64,000 nucleotides of DNA, taken from assembly GCA_947179485.1 (NCBI GenBank), contig CAMXBY010000009.1:55191-119190 (forward strand), read 5' to 3'. Position 1 is the stretch's first letter; each line of letters starts with the position of its first letter. The DNA is from Allacma fusca (lineage: Eukaryota; Arthropoda; Collembola; Symphypleona; Sminthuridae). Shown here one piece after another: positions 53,401 to 62,901 of the stretch. Made by a program: the position numbers and the translations under genes. The notes under the pieces are model-generated. The model was not told the origin of the DNA and made no database searches. It worked only from the letters and a program-made list of their open reading frames with translations.

Positions 53401-53669
53401 ATGCGGCTAATAGGAATAAAAACCATATAAAAACGTATTATTAATGACTATATAGCTACTTTTACAAAAATTTAACCAGTCAAACCATTTCCAGAAGGTC
53501 GGTCATCCTCAGATCCCAGGATGTGCTGAGCAGGTGGGCATCTACAATATAAACAACCCATGCCCAAGTGCGGAAATTTAGCAAAGTCAGGCATTACGTA
53601 ATCATCGCAGTTATTCTCCCCACATTTACGACAGACCTTTCTGAACTTTCCAAGAACGTCGAACGCCAT
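53273..53669 (-). CDS. Small spliced cysteine-rich gene with 16-residue serine-rich repeats, hypothetical
   Basis: I do not recognise the family. Exon 1 runs 53,669 to 53,477 and exon 2 runs 53,406 to 53,273; the 70-bp intron has G|GTTAAAT as donor and TTTATTCCTATTAG as acceptor, and the frames join exactly, giving 108 residues. The open frame reaches back to 53,690 through a TTG, but the first ATG is at 53,669 (protein start MAFDVLGKF). Residues 13-49 hold C13-x2-C16, C21, then C39-x2-C42-x-C44 and H49, which looks like a zinc-binding knuckle (inference). Exon 2 encodes 16-residue repeats beginning NSS and containing PDGGAV. The stop falls inside the third repeat, and repeat-like coding potential continues beyond it toward the satellite border, so the gene may be truncated or a pseudogene. 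Confidence 0.5.
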
Positions 53670-53699
53670 ACTAAATAAATAGCAGCTCAACTCTATTTT

Positions 53700-54290
53700 A
53701 CACTAACAAATATCGGCTTAGATCTGGCTCAGTCGACTTTCTGTTGCGTTCTGCTTTCGTTTTTCAATAGACGATTACTTTGTAGTCTGACTGAGGTTGA
53801 GACTGAAAGACGCCAAAAGTTAATAGTATCAAGAAATTATTAAGTTTCAAACAAATAAAACTTGGATAAAAACAAATTTTGGTCAATTGAAAATGTCCGC
53901 ATAAACATAACTATAGTTAAATTGTAGCATATTCTTTAGATTATGCAATTAAGTTAAAACTAAAATATTCGCCATCATGCGTTCGCGCGTAATATAAATT
54001 TTAAAAGATAATACGTCATTTATAAATAAACAATAAGATGAGGTTGAGATTTACAAAAGAATACGCGCTTATTCAACAGTCTACCTGATCTAACCGTACC
54101 ATGTATTACAGCAGTATACCATGTGTGTAAATCATGTTAAATTCCATTAACGAAAAAAGAAAATGATTAATGCATCGGAAACGATTGCAAGGGCCCAGAC
54201 CATCAACTGAAAAAATATAGTATACAGAATGCATGTCTGAAAATAACTTATTCTTTTAATCGGATTGTAACGATGAATACATGACTAACA
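53700..54290. other. AT-rich intergenic stretch, possible 5' region of the small gene
   Basis: No gene seen. On the minus strand TCAGTC occurs at 53,806-53,801 and again at 53,794-53,789, matching the arthropod initiator, about 125-135 nt before the ATG at 53,669. No convincing TATA box stands at the expected distance, so this promoter call is weak. The rest is AT-rich sequence with no repeat that I could resolve. Confidence 0.3.
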
Positions 54291-54299
54291 GGAGTTAAT

Positions 54300-55330
54300 T
54301 CATGATAATTATAGGCATCGCGGAAATCTAACATCGGCGAAATTGATTTCACAGGTGCAAATAATGGCTCCGATGAAAGTAATTGCACCTTAGAAATTAA
54401 TCCCTCCGATAAAATTATTCACTCCGATGCAATTAATCACTCTAAAGCAATTATTTGCAGCCGTGAAATTAATCGCTGGAATGCAATTACTTGAAGCTGT
54501 AAAAGTATACGCTCCGATGCAGTTAATAAGTGCCGTGAAATTAATCGATCCGATGCTATTAATTACAAACGCAAAATTGCCGTTCAAATGATAATAATTG
54601 CAGCTGTTAAATTAATCTTTCTCATGCAATATTAATCGCAGGTCGTAATTAATCTCTCTAGCGTAATTAAACACTCCGATGCAATTAATCATTTCGATGT
54701 AGTTAATCTCCGATCAAATTAATTGCTGCCGCCAAATGATCACTCCGATGCTATCAATTGCAGCCGTAAAATTAATCGCTGCGATTAATTTACTTGGTGC
54801 GATACAATTAATTGCATGAATAAAGCTATCCGACGCAATTATTTGCAGTCGTGAAATTAATCTATCCGATTGAATAAAGTGCAACTAACGGCGTACGTTA
54901 CAATTAATTGCTCCGATGTAATTCATCCCTCCGATGTAATTCGTCCCCACGATGCAATTTACTCTCGGGTAATTTACCCTCCGATGAGATTAATCACTTA
55001 ATCGATAAATCAATCGCTGCAGTTAATTAATGCTATTATTGAATTGCATGAGGTGAATCTACTCACCGATTGATTAATTGCACCGATTAATTAATCGTAT
55101 AGGCCATTTCTTTGCATTATTGGAAATAATTGCGTCGATGATTAATTTACATTGAGGTAATCAACTCAATTGCAAATTATTTGCATTTGTAAATTAATTG
55201 ATAGCTGATTCACTCGCACCGACGGAATGAACTCGCCTGCCAAAAATTGAAACGAAGAAATAATTGCAGTTCAAATTAAATACATCGATCAGATCAATCG
55301 CATCGGCGAAAGTAAATTTTTTATATACTC
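54300..55330. repeat. Degenerate ~21-bp periodic AATTAAT-rich repeat region
   Basis: Two alternating motifs, CTCCGATGCAATTAAT and TGCAGCCGTGAAATTAATC, recur with mutations over about 800 bp and fade out toward 55,330. Successive AATTAAT cores are about 20-22 bp apart. A minus-strand open frame at 54,587-54,390 has a matching 7/14-residue period (INCIG, INFTA), which is expected from a 21-bp unit and is not evidence of a gene. Runs of A and T at about two helical turns tend to make DNA curved; that is an inference here. Confidence 0.7.
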
Positions 55331-55700
55331 TAAAATGGCAGTGTTGAAGTTTATCGCATCGTTGAATACAATCGTGTGGTTAAATCTAAACCTTGATGAA
55401 ATCATTATAATAGATTATTCGAATACATCGGAAGATTTAATTTGCAATTTTTGAATTGGGAACACCAACGTCCCGGAGAATCAATTACATCAAAAAAAGT
55501 AATTCTCAAATTTACAATAGCGTGCAATAGAATGTAACAAATCACTGCGCTAAACTAGCACATTTACTGCGATCATTAGACTGAAACTGATAGATTTTAA
55601 CTTACGGAAGCACAAAGGAAAATAAACTTTTGTAATGTGACCCACTGAATAAATAAACTTTCCCTGTAGTACCATGTACGAATGTAAAACAATGAGATGA
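55331..55700. other. Intergenic, nothing recognised
   Basis: AT-rich sequence between the periodic repeat and the 3' end of the transposase-like gene. I see no open frame, repeat or structured element in it. Confidence 0.5.
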
Positions 55701-55704
55701 AAAC

Positions 55705-55710
55705 TTTATT
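55705..55710 (-). terminator. Polyadenylation signal AATAAA of the transposase-like gene
   Basis: AATAAA reads on the minus strand at 55,710-55,705, about 39 nt after the stop codon at 55,749. Between them lies the short palindrome CTCAAATTTGAG. Confidence 0.55.
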
Positions 55711-55748
55711 TTTTAAATAATGGCTCAAATTTGAGCAGAACAACATAA

Positions 55749-58294
55749 TCATGTAAATACATGCACAATAGGGTTCGGTTTAAAAAAATTAACATAACCT
55801 CCACAATTCCGTACTACATACGTCTCTCCCGCAATATTCCTACATGAGCAAATGAACAGGGTTTCCGGTTCCGGTAATAAAATTAGGCCTGGCTGACTCC
55901 CCGTGACTTTGTAAGCACAAAATTCGTAAAAAAATTCGGCCCCTAAAAAGATAACAACTAGCGCGAACAATTCAGTCCCTTTACGTAATACTGCAAAAAG
56001 CTTTGCAAATTCAGGAATTTCGTCAGTAACATCCGAGATTTCGAACACAGAATCCTGTCGCAATTCATGCGACGCCAACGAAATTGTTTTCGCATAGTCA
56101 TCAAATTTCTCCGTTAAAAATTTCCTGAAACGACCTGGAATTTGTTTCAAATTAAATGCGAATGTTTGTGAGAATTCTGGCTCAAAATATACAAATTTCT
56201 CATTTAGCGATCCATCTTGATTTATCGCTTGTGTGAGTAACCATTTCTGATGGTAGTTCGCCAAACTGTACGGGACATTAAAGAAGTTTTTCCATTTCCT
56301 TAACTTGAACAAGCCGTATTTAGCTTCAAATCTGAGGCACGACAGAAACTTGCTAGGTCCAAATTTGATAATTTGCTCTATAAGGTGAGTTAAAAAATGG
56401 AACTTTGGAGTTATTTTGGCATCCGGATACAGTTGCATGAAGGTGTTTAAAAAGTGCGCCAGTAGAAGTGGAACTTTCTGTAAGGATTCTTCTGAGGAGA
56501 CGGGGCAAAATAGCAAATACTGCGAAAGATGAAGTATCCTACTAAAGTTCCTGAAATGCTCTTCGTCTTCGGGTTGTTGAAATGGAGCTACCATGAACAG
56601 TAAATCTTGCAACAGCGTATACAAGGAAAGGGCAGTTAAGTTGACCTTCGTTTTTGGATTGGTAATCCTTTCATCAAAAGATCTTGGCCTATTACGTTCG
56701 TCACACGGACAGTACGCCCAATTAAGGACAACTGTCAAGCAAAATATATTATTACAATATGACTTCAAGCACAACAAGAAACTGAATATACTGGATTCTT
56801 ACTTTCCTTTAGTTGTTTCATTGATAACCTCTTCTTCTGTTTAACGAGGTAATACAAGAACCACTGCAAGTTACATGCTAAAACTCCTCCTTCCAGTAAG
56901 ACGTGCATCACGTCGTGAATTCCGTCTTGAATCGAAATTCCATTTATTTCAAGTAATGGGCTCCTTCTTACTACCCCATATGACTTTTGGAGATTAGCTC
57001 GAAGTGCTTCGTCGGCCTGTTCAATTTCTTCGAGTGATTTGAGATGATCGTCATAAGTTCTCGGTTCGTACTTTCGATAATCGAAAGTAGCCTTAATGTT
57101 TTCTCGGGAGATTTTGCAAGTTCTGCAGAACTTAATTGCTGCACCGAAAGATTGCTTAAATCCAAACAGGAAGGCATTGGCAGGAGAATCGCCGGTAGCA
57201 TACATGAACTTAAGTTTGTAAATAGATTTGGTTTCCCCCAGTCGAATACCATCAAATCCACGATTTAATGTCTGCACGAAATCCCGTAAGATGGAGTAAA
57301 GCCCTGCATCAGTTTTTACATGGGCGGATTTACTTATGAAAAGCAAATGTTTAGCTTGGAGCGACGACCGATATTGGGGTGGTAGATTCAGCACCTCCAC
57401 ACAACCTATTGTTAGTCTGTGCTTCTTGTTGTTCATACCTATAGGTATGAATATGTACACAACATTCACACATTTGAAATAAATTGCTTTGCAACAAACC
57501 TTCGTACACTGTATGCTATTTTCATTACCAATTGGGTTGACGATTTCTATTTCGTCTGTCGAGATTGCCAAATAAATGGTGGGAAGCTCATCACCAATGT
57601 CTGATAGAAAAATACCTTTACGTCTTTCTTCCTCCAGATTGCCTGTAGCATTGCAATATTTTTTGTATTGCGGAAATTGCAATAGAAAGTTAAGTAATCC
57701 TTCTAGTGGAATTATATAGCCAACATTCGGTTTCATCTGCAATTGAGAGTATCTAGAACTCTTTGCGCTGCCATACCTTCTTCTCGTGGTAAAGACTTTC
57801 TGAGAAATAAAGCTTTTCTTTCTTTCATATCCCATTGTTACAGGCTGTGGCTCCAATAGACCAAATCTAGATGCCAGGATATGTCGTCTTCTGTACTCCG
57901 TGCCTATTTGTATTTCATCAATGGACTCTTGCCTTCTCTGCGCTCTCTTGACAATGGATATTATATTGTCTACAACGAATTGTACCCCGTCTTGACCTAA
58001 CTGATACTGGGACTCTAACTTCAATGCCAATAGCAGTGTCTCCCTGGTTGTTTCATTAATACTGGTAGATCCGGGATTACATTGTTCCAAACCCATTATC
58101 TTGTGAAACTCATTAATTTTCAATCCATGAAGAATTTTCGCATGAACTTTAAACTCTGACGCCGTTGCAAATGTTTTATCATGTAGTGTGCAACGCAGTT
58201 TTAAGTTAGCATCTTTGCTTTGCTTCCTTCTAATATGCTTCCAAAGATTGGAAAAAATGTCACTTTTATATATACAACAGCTACATTTGTAAAA
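55749..58294 (-). CDS. Transposase-like protein, CACTA/CMC-like by motif order, two exons
   Basis: Exon 1 runs to 56,803 and exon 2 from 56,731 to 55,749. The 71-bp intron begins GTAAGAATCC and ends TTTTGCTTGACAG, and splicing joins the frames exactly. From 58,123 the product is 767 residues, but that first codon is TTG and the frame is open 57 codons further, to a TAG at 58,297-58,295 that is also an AG acceptor, so the true start is probably on an upstream exon I could not find. Counting from 58,123: TGDSPAN with D312; C333-x2-C336; HDVMH with D404 and H407, then LLEGG; PKFHFLTHL near 550; and LRFEAK with E576. This order matches a family of uncharacterised animal proteins I know, and resembles plant CACTA transposases. 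The acidic residues are candidate catalytic positions only. There are no internal stops, so it is recently active or domesticated. No terminal repeats were found around it. Confidence 0.75.
56732..56802 (-). other. 71-bp intron of the transposase-like gene
   Basis: Donor AAA|GTAAGAAT and acceptor GCTTGACAG|TTG on the minus strand. The upstream exon has 1,321 nt from 58,123 and the downstream one 983 nt including the stop, 2,304 in total, divisible by three. Without splicing the frame ends at 56,765. A frameshift is a less likely reading because both splice signals are good and phase is kept. Confidence 0.8.
58124..58294 (-). CDS. N-terminal zinc-finger-like extension of the transposase-like exon
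   Basis: This in-frame extension holds two finger-like motifs. The first is CSCC followed by 12 residues and H (C-x2-C-x12-H), with no clear fourth ligand. The second is C-x2-H-x12-H-x4-H around RCTLHDKTF and KVHAKILH, which has exact C2H2 spacing but histidine in place of the second cysteine. N-terminal C2H2 fingers are usual in related transposase-like proteins and probably bind DNA. No ATG lies in this stretch, so it must be spliced to an upstream exon or left untranslated. Confidence 0.55.
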
Positions 58295-58297
58295 CTA

Positions 58298-58769
58298 ATT
58301 TGTAATCTTAAATGCACTTTCGGTTAAAGCTGTTGCAGACTCCACATGGCCAATTAGTTTAAGATTTCTCGATAATTGCTAACCACGAAATGCGATAGCC
58401 ATTAGGCACAGCAACAGGTTCACTAAACACGGAACTAAATTAACATTATTCAACAAAAAGAATCAAATGCAAATTGAAATAGACACAAATTAAAATAGTA
58501 AGCGATGAAAGCTGCATCTAACATTTTTTATTCAACGTGGTAACAAGGAATTGAATCATTTGCCGTTTTATTACCACAACTCTTTAAACCTCCTTTTTCT
58601 TGACATTCGAAAAGGTAACCCTCATTAGCATTTATCATAAAGATTCCCAGAATGGCTTAACATTTTTTGTACATTTTCAAATATATTAAATTCCAAGGGA
58701 AAATTCTTCTGTTGATTTAATACGTATTTTGTGTATCTGCTGGGTCGTACTTCAGAAACGCGCCCGCTG
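58298..58769. other. Upstream of the transposase-like gene, nothing firm recognised
   Basis: AT-rich sequence in which an upstream first exon and promoter would be expected. I found no ATG exon with a good donor. Confidence 0.4.
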
Positions 58770-58774
58770 TATCA

Positions 58775-59576
58775 CAGTGCCCCAACCGCACAAGGTGCTA
58801 TAAAAAAATAAAAAATGGGGTTTATACTCCGATATGCCTGGGGCTTAGCAACTTTCGATACCTCCTTTATTAGCTTTTCAATTCACATATGTGGAACCGT
58901 TCTGGCGAAATCGCTGCATATTGTGAAGTGGGACCGTCCGTCATTCCACACTTTACTCAGTAACCGGAAAGTATGTTAACTCGCCATCATATGGCTAATT
59001 ACCAAAGTAGAGAGCAAGTGTCCCCGCGTGTATGCTTTCCACATGTGCTTTCCTGTAGGCACCAAAACCGGTATGGGTGCGAAATTCACCATGTAGGTCA
59101 CAGCTGTGTCAACGTGTCACCAACTGGAACCAAACTTTACTGGCAACTCATATGGGCTTAAATCAAAAGTTCTAGCCTATTTTTGGGCAATTAGAATTAT
59201 TTTTAGGGAACAAATCCGGTATGGGTGTGATGTTGACTCCATAAGGTCACAGCTCGGTCATCGTGTCACCAGCTGGAACCACACTTGACTGGCAACTCGT
59301 ATGGGATTAGACCAAAAGCTCCAGCCTGTTTTCGGTCATTTCGAATATTTTTTAGAAACCAAACATGGTATGAGTAATGATTCGGACCTAGGAGGTCATA
59401 ATTTGCTGAACATTTTTTTGTACGTTATTTAATTTTTAGTCCTACATTTTTTACATTATATAGCTAATTTTTATTGTTTGAATTTTTCGGTTCCCCATGA
59501 GCCCCCCCTCCTCATTTTTGCTAGCTTTGACAAGGGATACCTCCGAATCCCGTCGTCAGATTTTATTGGGGCACTT
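58775..59576. mobile_element. Possible 0.8-kb non-autonomous element with 10-bp terminal inverted repeats
   Basis: AGTGCCCCAA at 58,776-58,785 is the exact inverse of TTGGGGCACT at 59,566-59,575. Outside them TATCA stands at 58,770-58,774 and at 59,576-59,580, offset by one extra C on the left. This could be a 4- or 5-bp target duplication. The interior has no coding frame of note but contains a 148-bp tandem repeat. The short match and the one-base offset leave room for chance. Confidence 0.35.
59068..59400. repeat. 148-bp tandem repeat, two full copies plus a partial
   Basis: CCGGTATGGGTG begins at 59,068 and 59,216, and a degraded form (ATGGTATGAG) at 59,365, giving steps of 148 and 149 bp. 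Within each unit GTGTCACCA, CTGGAACCA and ACTGGCAACTC recur in the same order. The copies are clearly diverged. Confidence 0.8.
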
Positions 59577-59914
59577 ATCAAAGTTGATCAAAGTATCAAG
59601 GCGCACCCCGCAGTAATTGTTTTTTAAAAATCGAACAGATGGCATTTTTTTCGTAAGGAATGTGCGTTGTCCTTCGTTATTTGTTACCTAAAATGTGTTT
59701 GCAGGGAAGTTTTGCACAAAAACGTCGACCGGTTTTAAACCTAAAGCCACAAATTAGAACTTCTGTTGGGGACAAAATTCTTGTCTCGTCCCCATCCCGT
59801 CCAAATATTTTTTTAACAAAATTTGTCCCAAGTCCCGTTCCGAAAGTCGTGACATGGGGACAAAAATCTTGGTCCCGTTCCATCCCCAAAGTTTTTAAAC
59901 AACATTGTCCTCGG

Positions 59915-60433
59915 CAAAGGTGTTCAAAAGGTTCAGCCTACCTAAAATACTACATATTTTTTGCAGCTTTGGCTTCCCTACATATTAGCCTATATTATTT
60001 ATCAAAAATAAATTGCCTACATGTTTGCCTACATATATACTCCTGTAATGTTTCTGCCTATATTTTCGCCTATAAAGACATATTTTTTAGCCTATAAAGA
60101 CCTATTTTTCAGCCTATAAAGACCTATTTTTTAGCCTATAAAGACCTATTTTTAGCCTATAAAGACCTATTTTTTAGCCTATAAAGACCTATTTTTAGCC
60201 TATAAAGACCTATTTTTAGCCTATAAAGACCTATTTTTAGCCTATAAAGACCTATTTTTAGCCTATAAAGACCTATTTTTAGCCTATAAAGACCTATTTT
60301 TTAGTACATAGATCCATATTTTTTAGGGGTAATTACTGCACCCTATTTTACTACCTATAATTACTTTGATTTTCTATCCTGCCTATTTTTATCCTATATA
60401 TAGGACTATAAATAGGATAGGTGGACACCTTTG
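59915..60433. mobile_element. hAT-type MITE (inner, younger), 519 bp, nested insertion
   Basis: The left end CAAAGGTGTTC and the right end, in reverse CAAAGGTGTCC, match at 10 of 11 bases. The flanks are perfect 8-bp copies of GTCCTCGG (59,907-59,914 and 60,434-60,441), so the insertion target inside the outer MITE can be read directly. The interior is AT-rich, mostly variants of CCTATAAAGACCTATTTTT, with no coding capacity. Confidence 0.88.
60069..60310. repeat. 21/22-bp minisatellite inside the inner hAT MITE
   Basis: CCTATAAAG starts at 60,069, 60,091, 60,113, 60,135, 60,156, 60,178, 60,199, 60,220, 60,241, 60,262 and 60,283: eleven units at steps of 22 or 21 bp. The difference lies in the length of the T run. 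The right-hand units are the most uniform; more degenerate GCCTA motifs precede the array from about 59,936. Confidence 0.92.
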
Positions 60434-60768
60434 GTCCTCGGTCCCGAAAATCTGGGCATGTGAACAAAATTCCTGTCCCGTCCCGATAATTACCAAAAAC
60501 AGTTGTCGACATTCTCATATCGAAAATCGGAACGAGGAAAAATTCGTACAAAAATACTTGTACCAAAAACATAACAAACACATTTATAGAATCGTAGCTC
60601 CAATTTTTTTTCTCTCCGCCCCTAATATAATGGGGACATTTTTTTTGTCCCCGTCCAATCCCGAATACGACATGGGAACAATTATTTTGTCCCCGGGGAC
60701 GTCCCGTTCCGGTCCATCCAGCGTCCCGACGGGACGTCCCCGTCCCCGGCAGAAGCTCTGCCACAAAT

Positions 60769-61216
60769 GCAGGAAATGAAGGTCTTAAGGCTTAAACACA
60801 TGTAGATGTTTAAATAAACATGACAGGGAACCGTAATCTTTGTCGGCAGATGGATTCAAAATCGGGTAGCTGAGGCTGCCACGAGTCGGTTATCAGCACA
60901 TTCGAACCTTGGGCTTATACTGTCAAGTTATTGCAGGCTGATGCGGCTGAAACTTGGAGAGTCTTTGGAACAGGACGAATTTATGGACGGAGAGTTGTTA
61001 TAAGTAGATATTGTTAGTAAGTACTGGCCCTATTACTGCTTGTAAGACCCGAAATCGTGTTTCCGGATCCAAATCAATAGCGGAGTATTCCCGAGGAGTT
61101 GAAAATTTCGGCTGTAGTCGCGGTGAGATTCTTCAGGAGCAACAAAGATGTCATTCTTATGGAGACCCTCGTCAAGTACGACTGTAAGGACTGAAGTTAG
61201 ACATTAGTGTACAGAA
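60769..61216. other. Unassigned single-copy-looking sequence
   Basis: Moderate GC and short open frames on the + strand. I recognise no gene, and no repeat was seen. It could hold exons too short or diverged to call. Confidence 0.35.
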
Positions 61217-61522
61217 ATGACCTCTCAAATTTTTAATATAAGCTGGAAGGATTTAAAGATTGGTGGTCAATTAAAAATGATTGTTATACATATGTTAAAA
61301 GGCATTGAGGAAGAACGTCTGGAGAGAATTCTTCGATTCGATCATCGACTCCTGAAATCGCAAATCTCGAATCTACTAAGGGAGAGGATGGTTCACAAGA
61401 GGATAAAACCCCCGGAATTAGGAATGAAAAGGAAATCGAAAATCGGTGTTTACTATTTTGTCAACTACAAGTCCTTGGTTGACATTGTTCATTTCAAGCT
61501 TTATAGAATGAGATGGACCTAA
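61217..61522 (+). CDS. Hypothetical 101-residue open reading frame
   Basis: An ATG-to-stop frame rich in lysine, arginine, isoleucine and leucine, with a probably helical charged stretch near residues 30-60 (IEEERLERIL, LLRERMVHKR). I do not recognise it and see no splice sites or conserved motif that would raise it above chance. It may be a remnant of a larger gene or element. Confidence 0.2.
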   Translation: MTSQIFNISWKDLKIGGQLKMIVIHMLKGIEEERLERILRFDHRLLKSQISNLLRERMVHKRIKPPELGMKRKSKIGVYYFVNYKSLVDIVHFKLYRMRWT

Positions 61523-62760
61523 GAGAAAAGTATTGCGAAGGCTAATCAAGAGCACCGGAGGTTTTCCAAATGTTCCAATACCAAGTGTCTGGCTGAGTTA
61601 GGTAATTACAAGCTAGGGAACTAATTCATTCAAATAAGAATTAATTCATTTGTGTATTCTGTCAGAATGTAGTTCAAGAGATTTGTGATGTAGAAGTGGA
61701 TGATGCCAGTGGACGAATGGCGAAGTAATTATAGACTGATGGTTTATGTTGAGTGGTAAAGTAATAACTATACGTGTTTCAAAATAATTGCGTTTTTTTG
61801 TTTCGTTAGATTCAACGTGTATACTCAACCCTTGTTGCTTAAAGCTCAAGCTGCTTCCGCTTTTTGCATCGAAGAAGAGCCGGACCCGGATTAGACGAGT
61901 GAACAACGGTAAGATGTGACTGGAATAATTATTGTTACCGTAGTTTAATTTCAATCGCCAAAGTTATAGTCATGATCCAATTAATTTATTGTACTGAAGC
62001 AAATCCATGACTGTTCATCTGGTTAATTCTGAAACGACGGCTATCGACCTAAAATTGTTACTGTTAAACAGAGTTTGGAAGACTGGAGATCATTGAGATT
62101 TAGGGCTTTTTGGGATCCTGAATGGTCACTTGAGGAGTTACCGTTGACAGCAGCTGTTTTGCCGTATTATTTTCGTAGTGGTTATAAGCTGGAGCTGGGA
62201 ATGATTGATATCTGAAGATCATGATTTTTTTATGCCGGGGAGACGAACACTGAAAGCAAATTGATGACAGGTGATTGAAAATGCAAAAGAAATCGAAGTG
62301 GACTGAAGTTTGAAGTCCAATGAAGGTGTTATTGTGGTATTGTGTTTATTAAAGTTGGCAAGTAATAGGATTATAAGTAGTCTTCTGGAGGAATAAAAAA
62401 GTGTGAAAGAAAGGACACAGGGAAGAAAACTTGATTTGAATCTATTGAGAGGAGTTATAGTTGCATGAGTGAAGGATGGTTTCGGTGGTGGGTTTACCCT
62501 CCCGTCATTTCATTTTTTACTAGCTTCCCCTGATTGTATAGTTGTTTCTATATTTATAGTGACAAAGAAATCCTCTGCCTTCTTTTCCTTCATCTCTTTA
62601 GATTGCCCATTTTTCATTTCCGTCCAGCTTACTTCCTTACAATACTTCCTACCTTGATACAATAGTTCCTTGCTTTCTCATACTGTAAACGTTAGATGTG
62701 CACATATTAGCCACATTCATCTCCATATACGTAAAGCGGCATCCACAATAGCGAGTTTGT
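61523..62760. other. Unassigned intergenic sequence
   Basis: Several short open frames occur on both strands, none with recognisable features. I see no repeat or RNA gene. Confidence 0.35.
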
Positions 62761-62814
62761 ACAACAATTGCCGCGCCAATACTTATAGAACTTATGTAAC
62801 TTATAGCATCAAAG

Positions 62815-62901
62815 TGACGTCAATTTCGCTGGTCACGTGACAGCTATACGTCACTGTGCCTCAGGTATAAAACTTATAAGCTTGCACTATAAGTTTCAGT
62901 C
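62815..62901 (+). promoter_or_regulatory. Candidate arthropod-type core promoter with CRE and E-box
   Basis: TATAAAA at 62,866-62,872 stands 32 bp before the A (62,898) of TCAGTC at 62,896-62,901, the standard TATA to initiator distance. Upstream are a full palindromic CRE, TGACGTCA, at 62,815-62,822; a symmetrical E-box GTCACGTGAC at 62,832-62,841; and a half-site ACGTCAC at 62,848-62,854. AAACTTAT and ATAAGTTT form an inverted repeat between TATA and initiator. No coding exon is evident downstream within the window; the first ATG opens only about 17 codons. Confidence 0.45.

Larger units (their letters stand above)
59755..60760. mobile_element. hAT-type MITE (outer, older), interrupted by a second MITE
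   Basis: The left end TAGAACTTCTGTTGGGGAC and the right end, read in reverse as CAGAGCTTCTGCCGGGGAC, are inverted repeats with 15 of 19 bases matching; the four differences all look like transitions. Both are flanked by the 8-bp duplication CCACAAAT (59,747-59,754 and 60,761-60,768). An 8-bp duplication and ends of the form CAGAG are hAT hallmarks. Without the inner insertion the element is about 479 bp. It is rich in GTCCC/GGGAC motifs and has no transposase, so it is non-autonomous. The open frames of 137-145 codons here are by-products. Confidence 0.88.

Noticed and set aside
54390..54587. Minus-strand 65-codon open frame
   Set aside because: Its 7/14-residue periodicity follows from the 21-bp DNA repeat and it does not extend beyond the best-preserved part.
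56765..56777. Two overlapping transposase genes or a programmed frameshift
   Set aside because: A 71-bp intron with good GT and AG sites restores one frame exactly, a simpler explanation than overlap or frameshifting.
56593..57604. Short + strand open frames at 56,593, 57,044 and 57,419, and the minus frame at 56,971
   Set aside because: They lie antisense to, or in another frame of, the transposase-like gene, which explains the openness.
59660..60779. Open frames of 137 and 145 codons on + and 137 codons on -
   Set aside because: They cross the ends of the nested MITEs and the minisatellite; both strands are open over the same GTCCC/GGGAC-rich sequence.
61646..61954. Minus-strand 102-codon open frame
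   Set aside because: No recognisable motif, no start context or splice signals, and composition like the flanks; not separable from chance.
62469..62657. + strand 62-codon open frame
   Set aside because: Hydrophobic and serine-rich because of a T-rich stretch; no supporting feature.
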